The position numbers and the translations under genes are program-made. 64,000 bases of DNA from Bacteroidota bacterium (GTDB lineage Bacteria; Bacteroidota; Bacteroidia; Bacteroidales; JAGONC01). Below are positions 26,960-34,650 of the stretch, in pieces; the stretch's first letter is position 1; each line of letters begins with the position of its first letter. The notes beneath the pieces are model-generated. The model saw nothing but the letters and a program-made list of their open reading frames with translations. It was not told the DNA's origin and made no database searches. The stretch lies in the NCBI GenBank assembly GCA_022711405.1, contig JAKLFC010000020.1, positions 1 through 64,000 of the forward strand, in the 5' to 3' direction.

Positions 26960-27978
26960 AGATCCTGCTCGATATCAATCACCCGGCCCACGTTAATTTT
27001 TTCAGTATTGCGGTCAAGCTGTTGAAGGAACAGGATCATCAAATCCTGATCACTGTGCTGAACAGGGGGAAATTACCGTTGATTGCCAGGGATGTCTTTG
27101 ATGGCTTCGAAATAAAGATCATAAACCGGCACAGGGGAACTTGGTGGTCCATTCTTTTGGAGGCCAACATCCTGAAATTTTTCACAGTGATCCGGATCTG
27201 CATGAAGTACAGGCCGGATCTGGGCTTAAGTGCCGGAAGCTTTGTTCTGGGTGCAGTGATGAAGATCTTTGGTAAATCGAATATTCAGTTTGATGATGAT
27301 CCGGAACGCAGGATGAATGTGTTTCTTGAGCGGATGACAGCTACCCTGCTGTTTTTTCCGGTATTTTATTCGAAGACGTCAGGGAAGGTGCGTAACTACC
27401 ATGCGCTGAAGGAGTGGGCCTATCTGTCGCCCCGCTACATGGCTGCTGATCCGGGGATCGTGTCTGCGTACGGGCTAAAGAAAAGGGAGTACATTTTTAT
27501 CCGTGAGGTATCCGTACGAACGTTGAATTATGCGGGCCAGCCCGGGAATCTTATTGCCTCCGTGGCCCATCTTTTCCCTGAGGATCTCAGCGTGGTGATA
27601 TCGCTTGAAGACAAAGCAACTGCATCGCAATATCCCGGTCACTGGATCCTGCTGAAAGAACCGGTAAGGGATATTCATTCATTGATCTATTACAGCAAAA
27701 TAGTCATTTCATCCGGTGATAGCATGGCGCGGGAAGGTGCCATGCTGGGCGTTCCCAGCATATACTGCGGAATCAGGGAAATGGCGGCCAACAGGGTCCT
27801 GATGGAAAAAAAGATGCTCCTTCATGTGAATATACTGGATGTGCCCCGAACGATCCGGGATATTCTGGATGGAGCCATTGACTTTCAGGACCAGCAGATC
27901 TTCCGGACGAATTTATTAAAGGAATGGAACGATGTCCCGGAGTTCATAATCGGGACCATTAACTCACTGAAAAGCTGA
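26956..27978 (+). CDS. DUF354 family (putative glycosyltransferase)
   Basis: 340 residues. KILLDINHPAHVNFF at the N-terminus, followed by ILITVLNRGKLPLIA, is the DUF354 signature. The family adopts a GT-B-like fold, related in appearance to UDP-GlcNAc 2-epimerase and MurG, and occurs in polysaccharide loci of archaea and bacteria. The C-terminal SGDSMAREGAMLGVPSIYCG resembles a nucleotide-sugar binding site. It is coupled to the FemAB-like gene by a 4-bp ATGA overlap. The function is inferred, not proven. Confidence 0.82.
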   Translation: MKILLDINHPAHVNFFSIAVKLLKEQDHQILITVLNRGKLPLIARDVFDGFEIKIINRHRGTWWSILLEANILKFFTVIRICMKYRPDLGLSAGSFVLGAVMKIFGKSNIQFDDDPERRMNVFLERMTATLLFFPVFYSKTSGKVRNYHALKEWAYLSPRYMAADPGIVSAYGLKKREYIFIREVSVRTLNYAGQPGNLIASVAHLFPEDLSVVISLEDKATASQYPGHWILLKEPVRDIHSLIYYSKIVISSGDSMAREGAMLGVPSIYCGIREMAANRVLMEKKMLLHVNILDVPRTIRDILDGAIDFQDQQIFRTNLLKEWNDVPEFIIGTINSLKS

Positions 27979-27982
27979 TGCC

Positions 27983-29284
27983 ATGAGAATTTCAATATTT
28001 GGATTGGGATATGTCGGTTGTGTAAGTCTTGGCTGCCTGGCAAAGAATGGTCATCGTGTGATCGGCGTGGATGTCAGTCAAACGAAGATTGATCTGATCA
28101 ACCAGGGTAAGCCCACGATCATTGAGGAAGGGCTGGATGAAATCATCCGGGAGGTTTCTTCAGAGAGAAGGATATACGCGACCGCTGACCCTTCTGAAGC
28201 TGTCAGGAACAGTGAAATATCGATCATCGCCGTGGGTACGCCTTCAACAAAAGAGGGTCACCTTGACCTGGGTACCGTGTACCGTGTCGCCGATGAGATA
28301 GGGGAGGCGCTTGCTCAGAAGGAAGAGTTTCATATCATCGTCATCAGGAGCACCGTCCTTCCGGGAACGAACCAAAAGATCGGCGAGATCATCGAAAAAA
28401 GTTCCGGCAAATGCAGGAACAAGGATTTCGCCGTTGTTTCCAATCCCGAATTCCTGAGGGAAGGCTTTGCTCTCCGTGATTATTACGATCCCTCCGTCAC
28501 GGTCATCGGAACAGATAACGAAAGAGCAGGGGATGAAATAGCAGCGCTGTACGCAGATTTGCCAGCCCCAGTTCAAAAAGTTGATATTGCTGTGGCGGAA
28601 CTGATCAAGTACGTCAACAATGCATGGCACGCCTTGAAGATAACGTTCGCAAATGAAATTGGAAATATTTGCAAGGGTCTTCAGATCGACTCGCATCAGG
28701 TGATGGATCTGTTCATCATGGACCATAAGCTTAATCTCTCTGCCTATTACCTGAAGCCTGGTTCTGCCTACGGAGGCTCCTGCCTGCCAAAGGATCTGAA
28801 GGGCCTGGGGACAATCGCACATGATCACTACCTGAAAACCCTGGTCCTGGAAAATATCGAAAACTCAAATAATTACCAGAAGCAGGTTTTGATGGATATG
28901 ATCGTTTCGACCCGGAAAAGAAAGATCGGATTGATCGGGCTCAGCTTTAAAGCAGGAACCGACGATCTGCGTTACAGTCCGTTCGTTGAGCTTGCCGAAT
29001 ACCTGCTGGGAAAAGGGTATGAAATAGCCATTTACGATAAAAATGTCAATTTATCGAAATTAATGGGATCCAACAAGGAATTCATCGAATCGCATATTCC
29101 ATATTTATCACACCTGATAACAGATGACCTCGACGATGTCGTGGCCAGGTCGGAGACCATTGTCATCGCCCATAAAATTGCGGACATCGAACACTATATG
29201 GATCAATATCCTGATAAGCATTTCATTGATCTGGTGAGGGTGACGAATCGCAGGCGTCATAATTATGAAGGGATTTGCTGGTAA
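27983..29284 (+). CDS. UDP-glucose/GDP-mannose 6-dehydrogenase family (AlgD-like)
   Basis: 433 residues. It oxidises C6 of a nucleotide sugar to a uronic acid with two NAD+. NAD-binding GLGYVG is at residues 7-12, STVLPGT near 123-129, NPEFLREG near 154-161, the catalytic Cys267 in GGSCLPKD, and GLSFKAGTDDLRYSP in the third domain. As far as I recall it, the layout, including the C-terminal EGICW, matches Pseudomonas AlgD (GDP-mannose dehydrogenase) closely. Given wecB upstream, UDP-ManNAc dehydrogenase activity is an alternative. Confidence 0.93.
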   Translation: MRISIFGLGYVGCVSLGCLAKNGHRVIGVDVSQTKIDLINQGKPTIIEEGLDEIIREVSSERRIYATADPSEAVRNSEISIIAVGTPSTKEGHLDLGTVYRVADEIGEALAQKEEFHIIVIRSTVLPGTNQKIGEIIEKSSGKCRNKDFAVVSNPEFLREGFALRDYYDPSVTVIGTDNERAGDEIAALYADLPAPVQKVDIAVAELIKYVNNAWHALKITFANEIGNICKGLQIDSHQVMDLFIMDHKLNLSAYYLKPGSAYGGSCLPKDLKGLGTIAHDHYLKTLVLENIENSNNYQKQVLMDMIVSTRKRKIGLIGLSFKAGTDDLRYSPFVELAEYLLGKGYEIAIYDKNVNLSKLMGSNKEFIESHIPYLSHLITDDLDDVVARSETIVIAHKIADIEHYMDQYPDKHFIDLVRVTNRRRHNYEGICW

Positions 29285-29304
29285 CTTCAAGACCAGAGAA
29301 CCGG

Positions 29305-30064
29305 ATGGACTTTACCCTGGAAATCTATGACGCACTTTTAACCAGCCTTTCAGCGCAAGGCTTTACATTCAATACATTTGAGGAGTTTGTGTTGAATCCT
29401 TCTCCGCACAGGATCGTAGTTTTAAGGCATGATATCGACAGGCTGCCCGAAAATGCCCTGAAAATGGCACAGATCGAACACAGGAAAGGAATAAGGGCCA
29501 CGTATTTTTTCAGGACCGTTAAACCTGTCTGGAAGGCTGAAATAGTAAGGCAGATCGTATCTCTTGGCCATGAAGTATCCTATCACTATGAAGATCTGAG
29601 CATATGCCGGGGGGGATTATGCGTCAGCGATCCAGCATTTTACGGAAAACCTGGCGATGTTAAGGACGTTTTATCCTTCCCGGACCATTTGCATGCATGG
29701 CAGTCCCATGTCGAAATGGAATAATCGCAGGCTCTGGGAAAAGTACAATTACAAAGATTATAGTATCATTGCCGAGCCCTATTTTGACGTGGATTACTCA
29801 AAGGTCTTTTATATTACCGATACAGGAAGAGCATGGAACAGTGATAAATTCAACAGACGGGATACGGTGGTTTCAGGGTATGACATACCGGTCAGGTCCA
29901 CATCGCATCTTATCAGCCTGATCCGGGAAGGAGCGCTGCCGGAGAAATTGATCTTTAACATTCACCCTCACCGGTGGTTCAATCCCGGTGTTGGGTGGGT
30001 GAGGGAATTCATTGTGCAAAATCTCAAAAATGCTGTCAAATTTTTTTTGATAAGGCTGAGATGA
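29305..30064 (+). pseudogene. Polysaccharide deacetylase-like gene split by a G7 frameshift
   Basis: Translation from ATG 29305 gives VVLRHDIDRLPENALKMAQ, ATYFFR and HEVSYHYEDLSICRG, the NodB-like fold core. The frame is then lost and stops at 29724. Removing one G from the seven at 29609-29615 restores GDYASAIQHFTENL, then RTICMHGSPMSKWNNRRLWE, FYITDTGRAW and FNIHPHRW through to 30064. Those are the expected family continuation. The lesion is therefore one extra base in a homopolymer: phase variation, a real mutation or a sequencing error. The enzyme would deacetylate an N-acetyl sugar. Confidence 0.85.
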
Positions 30065-30990
30065 ACAACAGGGACTGTTTATTGACCAATGATGTCGAGA
30101 CCATGTCAATCTGGTTCAATTCCCTTCGTGACGAAACAGGCTGGAAGGTTTATCGTGAAGGCATGCCATTATTGCTGGATGTGTACGCAAAGTACGAAAT
30201 CAGGAGCACTTTTTATTTTACCGCTTACATGGCACGCCTGATCCCGGAAGTTGTAAAAATGATCCTGAAAGACGGGCACGAGGTCGCCAGTCACGGTAAG
30301 TCGCACAGGAAAGAGAATGGCTTCGACGTGATGCCTTTTGATCGTCAAAAAGCTCATCTCGAAGAATCGAAAAAACTTCTTGAGGACATTTCAGGCCAGG
30401 AGGTGATCTCATTCAGAGCTCCGGCTCTTCGTGCAAACGGGGATACCGTAAGGGCATTGATAGAAACCGGATTTAAGATTGATTCATCCGTTGCCTCCCA
30501 GCGGTTCGATTTTTTTCTCTCTTTTGGGGGATTCAACAAACTGAAGTGGTTTTTTACACCGCGTTTACCGTACTACACTTCACCCGGTTCGCTTTATAAA
30601 AAGGGCGACGGCCCGCTGGTGGAAGTGCCGTTGTCTGCATTGTTGTTACCCTATGGCAGCACCACGATGCGGATTTTTCCGTGGCTGTCGGCCTGTCAGC
30701 GCAGAGGGGTCCATTTTGAATCTTCGGTGATCAACGGCAAACCCGTGGTCTTCGACATCCATCCCAACGAATTCATTGATGAGTCGGACGAGCCAAGAAC
30801 GATCCAGAACCGTTCGCGGAATAAAATGTCTTACCTGATGCAGGATTGGCTCAGGGCAAAACTGAAAACCAAAAACCTGGGTCATCGCGCATGCGGGTTA
30901 TATGAGCGGGAAGTAAGTTTTTTTAAGGAAAAGGACTATAATTTTACAACGGTTAAAGAGTATTGTGCCAGGAAAGGATTCCTTCAATGA
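30061..30990 (+). CDS. Polysaccharide deacetylase (NodB-like)
   Basis: 309 residues from ATG 30061, in a 4-bp ATGA overlap with the preceding gene. An in-frame start at 29974 would lie wholly inside that gene. LLTNDVETMSIW carries the metal-binding aspartates of motif 1, RSTFYFTAYMA follows, and HEVASHGKSHRKE is the H-x3-H zinc motif 2. SFRAPALRANGDTV is motif 3, and VFDIHPNEF is a C-terminal His motif. It probably removes N-acetyl groups from the polysaccharide or its precursor in the periplasm or cytoplasm. No signal peptide is evident. Confidence 0.87.
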   Translation: MNNRDCLLTNDVETMSIWFNSLRDETGWKVYREGMPLLLDVYAKYEIRSTFYFTAYMARLIPEVVKMILKDGHEVASHGKSHRKENGFDVMPFDRQKAHLEESKKLLEDISGQEVISFRAPALRANGDTVRALIETGFKIDSSVASQRFDFFLSFGGFNKLKWFFTPRLPYYTSPGSLYKKGDGPLVEVPLSALLLPYGSTTMRIFPWLSACQRRGVHFESSVINGKPVVFDIHPNEFIDESDEPRTIQNRSRNKMSYLMQDWLRAKLKTKNLGHRACGLYEREVSFFKEKDYNFTTVKEYCARKGFLQ

Positions 30991-31787
30991 GGATCTTTAT
31001 CATTGCAATGGATGATCCTGTCCGGACAGCGGGTTTCATACGTGCTGTTATTGATGCCAGGGGAAGTGACATCATCGGCCTGTCAGTACCTGAGGGTAAC
31101 CGCCTTTCTCTGGCGAAAAACAGGTCGAAATTCCGCTATATCCTTTCCCTGTTCCTTATTATGGGCCCCTGGCATTTTTTGAGGAATTCATTGATCGTCA
31201 TGGATCACACCATCAGGAAAAGACTGCACCGATGGGGGTGTCTCCCTGATCCAACCATAGCCGGGTATGCGGTAAAAAAGGGAATTCAGGTATTTGGAAT
31301 GAGATCGCCCAATCATGATGATTTTTTAGCGATGCTGAAAGGTCTTGAACCTGACATCATTATCAATCAGAGTCAATGCATTTTGAAAAAGGAGATCCTT
31401 CAGATCCCATCCATGGGTATTTTGAACCGGCACAATGCATTACTACCCAGGAACCGCGGAAGGCTCGCCCCTTTCTGGTCAGTCTATCAGGAAGAGAAAG
31501 AGACGGGGGTCAGTATTCATTTTGTAGAAGAGGGCGTGGATGCAGGTAAAATTATTGTCCGGGAAAAATTCAGCATCGCTGCGAACGATACCTTTAATAC
31601 GCTGGTAAAAAGGTGTTATTCAATGGCTCCTGCTCTGATGCTGAGAGCCATTGACCTGCTGGAACAAGGTCATAAGGATTTTATGGAAAATGACGATGGC
31701 CTGGCCACTTACCATTCAACTCCCACCGTACAGGAAGCTTTCCATTACAGGATGAAGCGGTTGAAATCGTTTTTACGCTACGCATGA
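30987..31787 (+). CDS. Formyltransferase family protein (Fmt/ArnA-like)
   Basis: 266 residues from ATG 30987 (ATGA overlap). The formyl-THF transferase core is visible: PDIIINQSQCILKKEIL, GILNRHNALLPRNRGRLAPFWSV and GVSIHFVEEGVDAGKIIV. In that core the Asn/His and Asp residues form the usual catalytic set. Without a tRNA-binding C-terminal domain it is more likely to formylate an amino-sugar nucleotide than Met-tRNA. The aminotransferase at 10954 or the deacetylases directly upstream could supply the amino group. It lies 1 bp before the HPr-kinase-like gene. Confidence 0.83.
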   Translation: MRIFIIAMDDPVRTAGFIRAVIDARGSDIIGLSVPEGNRLSLAKNRSKFRYILSLFLIMGPWHFLRNSLIVMDHTIRKRLHRWGCLPDPTIAGYAVKKGIQVFGMRSPNHDDFLAMLKGLEPDIIINQSQCILKKEILQIPSMGILNRHNALLPRNRGRLAPFWSVYQEEKETGVSIHFVEEGVDAGKIIVREKFSIAANDTFNTLVKRCYSMAPALMLRAIDLLEQGHKDFMENDDGLATYHSTPTVQEAFHYRMKRLKSFLRYA

Positions 31788-31788
31788 C

Positions 31789-32625
31789 ATGAAACTATCT
31801 TCCCTTCTTAAGGATGTCAGCGTGCAACAGGTCGGTTCACCATGCCAAATTGCCAGTCCTCTCTTTTCCAATGATTTCATGAAGGTGAATCAGTGCGAGG
31901 CTTCGATCGAGGTGGAGGGTGTCGGCCAGTTTTATGTGCGTGACGGGAAAGCTGTCCATTATTCCCCCTCCAGGAACGCGGATCCCCTGTGGCTTAACTG
32001 GTGCCTGAATAGCCATGTACTGGTCGCATTGCTGCATCAGCGACGGATCGTTAACTTCCACGCCAGTTCGGTCATTTTCAAGGAGATGGGTATCATGATC
32101 CTGGGCAGGTCCGGAGCGGGCAAATCGTCGCTGATTGCCGCCTTCAGCATGGACGGAGCCGGTTTCCTGTCTGATGATGTCACACCCATCCTGTTCAACG
32201 AGGAGATCCCGTATATATGGCCGGTTTACCAGCAGATCAGACTGCGTGAAGGTGCACTTCATCAGCTGAATGTGGATACGGAACGATTGATAAAGGCGGA
32301 GAAGGGCACTGAAAAGTATTTTCTGCCGGTCAGGAAGGCGCCCATGTCATCGCATCCTCTGCACCTGATCCTTCAGCTTGAAGTAAGGGAAGGGGAGGAG
32401 GGGGTTCAATTTCACGAGCTTACATCCCACCACAAATTCACCCTTCTGCGCAGCGAGATCTGTTCCTGGGAAATGCTCCGTGGCATGCCTGAAACGGAAA
32501 AAGCCTATCTTCAGCAATTGATCGAAATCGTACGACAGGTTCCTATGATCCGCGTCACACGGTCATCTGATGTTCCCATTCCGGTCATGCATAAAGCGAT
32601 TACAAGGTACCTTAGTGATTTTTAA
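31789..32625 (+). CDS. HPr kinase-like protein, probable lasso-peptide kinase
   Basis: 278 residues. Walker A GRSGAGKSS is at residues 106-114, preceded by NFHASSVIF (the HAS element of HPr kinases). LSDDVTPI near 128-135 carries the catalytic aspartate pair. HPr-kinase-like proteins next to lasso B2/C/B1 genes phosphorylate the precursor peptide in paeninodin-type clusters (PadeK/ThcoK). The same fold also appears in other HprK-rel/PqqD systems. Here the predicted core ends in Val, not Ser, so the target would differ: core Ser1 or Thr3, or a leader residue. The stop codon lies at the edge of a palindromic repeat. Confidence 0.82.
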   Translation: MKLSSLLKDVSVQQVGSPCQIASPLFSNDFMKVNQCEASIEVEGVGQFYVRDGKAVHYSPSRNADPLWLNWCLNSHVLVALLHQRRIVNFHASSVIFKEMGIMILGRSGAGKSSLIAAFSMDGAGFLSDDVTPILFNEEIPYIWPVYQQIRLREGALHQLNVDTERLIKAEKGTEKYFLPVRKAPMSSHPLHLILQLEVREGEEGVQFHELTSHHKFTLLRSEICSWEMLRGMPETEKAYLQQLIEIVRQVPMIRVTRSSDVPIPVMHKAITRYLSDF

Positions 32626-32682
32626 TGACCCCGCCCTCCTCACCCCTCCCCTATAGGGGAGGGGCCGGGGGAGGGGTAAATA
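32621..32682. repeat. Dispersed palindromic repeat, short copy
   Basis: It starts TTTAATGACCCC, containing the TAA stop of the HPr-kinase-like gene. It holds a perfect 22-bp palindrome (32643-32664, CCCCTCCCC..GGGGAGGGG) followed by a G-rich block and GGTAAAT, as in the full copies. It lacks the second half of the element. The following 70 bp run into the B2 coding region. Confidence 0.8.
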
Positions 32683-32758
32683 CCCTGTCACCCTGAGATC
32701 CTGCACTCTGCCCTCCGGGCTGATTAAATTCTTATCCCTTTCTGCCAAACTGAAGAGG

Positions 32759-33124
32759 ATGTCATGCGAAGCATTGATCCTTCAGTACGCAGCCTGGTGT
32801 GTATTGTTTATTTTTCCCTTCAGGTCCATCCCTAAGCTTTTTTCGTACAGGAAGTCACTGGATCCAGAGCCTGACAGGGCTCTATTGGAGCAAATAAAAG
32901 AAGCCATCCGTTATAGTGATCGTCTATCCATATGGAAGAACAGGTGTCTTGTTCAATCCCTTGCCGCCCGCTGGATGTTAAAAAGGCGCCGCATCGCTTC
33001 AACGCTCTGCCTGGGAGTGGATATGGATTCAGGTTCGAAAATTTCATCCCACGCCTGGCTGATCTCCCATGGGATTGAGGTGGTTCCCCGAAACGGTGAC
33101 TGGCAGGAAATGTGGTCCTTTTAG
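32759..33124 (+). CDS. Lasso-peptide B2 protein (transglutaminase-like leader peptidase)
   Basis: 121 residues from ATG 32759. NRCLVQSLAARWMLKRRRI carries the catalytic Cys63, and KISSHAWLISHG carries His98, the Cys/His dyad of lasso B2 cysteine proteases. Upstream codons 32720-32758 read LIKFLSLSAKLKR in the same frame. That looks like the family N-terminus but has only CTG or ATT as possible starts, so the true protein is probably longer. The role would be to remove the leader after the B1/RRE protein presents the precursor. The acidic triad member after the HAW motif is not clear. Confidence 0.85.
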   Translation: MSCEALILQYAAWCVLFIFPFRSIPKLFSYRKSLDPEPDRALLEQIKEAIRYSDRLSIWKNRCLVQSLAARWMLKRRRIASTLCLGVDMDSGSKISSHAWLISHGIEVVPRNGDWQEMWSF

Positions 33125-33128
33125 TGGT

Positions 33129-34244
33129 ATGCCGGATATTGCTGCAAAAGATACGCTGAAACCCCGGAGCCCTGAGTCCTGCTCCCCAGGAAGTTTTTCG
33201 CGCGAACAACTTTTCTTCAGGCATAAATTGAGTCATCAGCAGATTGACGATCTGCTGCACGAAGAGGAATGCCGGGCCTATCCTGAAGCAAAAGCCCAGG
33301 CTCTGAATAAGTTACACGAATTTCTGTCGCTTGCCGGGATGTTTTCGGATTCCGGAATTTCGTTCATCCCCCTGAAAGGACCCTTGCTTTCCTTCCGGCT
33401 GTACGATGATCCCCTTTACCGTCGCTTTGGCGACATTGACCTATTGATGGACGTTCCATCGGTGGAAAAGGCGATCGTGTTGCTGAAGGAGAGGGGATAT
33501 AAAACGATTTCTTTCGAATTTCCGGTTCAGGAACGGCGAAAAGAGCTGCTGCTCCTTCATAAAAATGAAATCACACTTTTCCACCCGGGTAAAGGAATCA
33601 GCATTGACCTTCACTGGTCCCTGTTCAGGGGATTGCTGGCACCTTCCGCAGCGATGCGTGAACTTATTACCGGCGACCTGACATTTGTGGAGTACGAAGG
33701 GCGATCCTTCATGGTATTGAATCCGGAGTTCGAATTACTGTCATTGATCTATCATGGCAGCTGGCACTGCTGGAACCGGTTGAAATGGCTGGCGGATGTG
33801 CACCAGTTGCTGAAGATCCACGCTCCGGATGAAGCTAAGTTCCATCAATTGACGGTTGCAACAAATTCGTTCCGTTTGGTTGGGCTCTGCAACACTCTCC
33901 TTGCTGAATATTTCCCCGAAGGGCCACGGGTGCCCGGACCTGGAAAGGCACCGGTTCGCATGGTTAATTTTGCGATGCAATGCATTGCTGAAAACGATGA
34001 GCTTAATTTGATCACCTTCGGGCACAGACTGCGCGAGTTTCGTTTCCAGCTGGGGTTCATCCCTGATATCCGGTTTAAGATCAATTTATTACGGGTGCAA
34101 TTATTTCCGTTTGACCAGATCAACAATCGCATGATCCCCCCGTTCTCCTTTTTCTTTTACCTGGCCGGTCCTTTCATTAAATTGTGGAAGAGAACGAAAG
34201 GGAAACATATTCATTTTCGGAATAGGTTCTCCTGGTTATTTTGA
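33129..34244 (+). CDS. Nucleotidyltransferase family protein (NTP_transf_5-like), RiPP-associated
   Basis: 371 residues from ATG 33129, 4 bp after B2. An in-frame start at 33069 would overlap B2. FIPLKGPLLSFRLYDDPLYRRFGDIDLLMD contains the GDIDLL nucleotidyltransferase-fold metal motif, followed by VEKAIVLLKERGYKT. DLHWSLFRG and LIYHGSWHCWNRLKWLADVH are further conserved blocks of the uncharacterised NTP_transf_5 family. Such genes occur beside the kinase in some lasso clusters and are proposed to transfer a nucleotide to the peptide. No biochemical target can be assigned. Confidence 0.83.
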   Translation: MPDIAAKDTLKPRSPESCSPGSFSREQLFFRHKLSHQQIDDLLHEEECRAYPEAKAQALNKLHEFLSLAGMFSDSGISFIPLKGPLLSFRLYDDPLYRRFGDIDLLMDVPSVEKAIVLLKERGYKTISFEFPVQERRKELLLLHKNEITLFHPGKGISIDLHWSLFRGLLAPSAAMRELITGDLTFVEYEGRSFMVLNPEFELLSLIYHGSWHCWNRLKWLADVHQLLKIHAPDEAKFHQLTVATNSFRLVGLCNTLLAEYFPEGPRVPGPGKAPVRMVNFAMQCIAENDELNLITFGHRLREFRFQLGFIPDIRFKINLLRVQLFPFDQINNRMIPPFSFFFYLAGPFIKLWKRTKGKHIHFRNRFSWLF

Positions 34245-34245
34245 G

Positions 34246-34254
34246 TAACTTTGC
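34246..34254 (+). promoter_or_regulatory. Candidate Bacteroidota -7 box upstream of the precursor
   Basis: TAACTTTGC matches the Bacteroidota -7 consensus TAnnTTTGC exactly. It lies 3 bp before the precursor ATG, so a transcript started here would be almost leaderless. I could not find a convincing -33 TTTG at the expected distance, so this is only suggestive. Confidence 0.35.
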
Positions 34255-34257
34255 ATT

Positions 34258-34404
34258 ATGAAGACAGCGACTCCGAATAAAAAACCCTGGATCAAGCCCT
34301 GCGTTCAATCCCTGAATATCAAGAAAGATACGTTCAGCGCCACCAAATATGGTGGGGAAAAACCGTTTCCACATGCGGGTAAGATTCCCAAGCCATTCGT
34401 TTAA
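34258..34404 (+). CDS. Lasso-peptide-type precursor (A protein), 48 residues
   Basis: The leader (residues 1-26) has W11-I-K-P14, a match to the YxxP motif read by B1/RRE proteins. Hydrophobics follow at V16 and L19, then Thr25 at position -2, the hallmark of lasso leaders. Cleavage after F26 would release a 22-residue core from S27 to V48. Glu34 is then core residue 8, so a Ser1-Glu8 macrolactam of eight residues is possible. The tail is rich in Pro, Lys and Phe (PHAGKIPKPFV). The gene sits between the nucleotidyltransferase and the cyclase. Its TAA overlaps the first bases of a palindromic repeat. Confidence 0.78.
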   Translation: MKTATPNKKPWIKPCVQSLNIKKDTFSATKYGGEKPFPHAGKIPKPFV

Positions 34405-34531
34405 TGTACCCTACCCCTGCACCCCTCCCCTGCTAGCAGGGGAGGGGACGGGGGAGGGGTAATTGGCTTAATTCCCCGGTGCTTGCACAGAATTTTGGGT
34501 TCAGAGCTTGCCCTGGATTTCATACCAGTGA
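34400..34531. repeat. Dispersed palindromic repeat, copy 2
   Basis: It starts TTTAATGTACCC and includes the precursor stop codon. The 26-bp palindrome lies at 34422-34447, and the element ends CCAGTGA. It separates the precursor from the cyclase gene and would form a strong hairpin just after the precursor in RNA, a position where it could stabilise a short precursor mRNA or attenuate read-through. The remaining bases to 34650 contain no gene I can support on either strand. Confidence 0.88.
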
Positions 34532-34650
34532 TTATCACCATGTCCGGAGCACCGATAACGGATAATTTCAGAATAATCACTTCATCCATTTGATCCTGGC
34601 TGTCACCTGCTGAAGGATAGAAGGCCCTTGCTTTATCGTATTCATTATTC

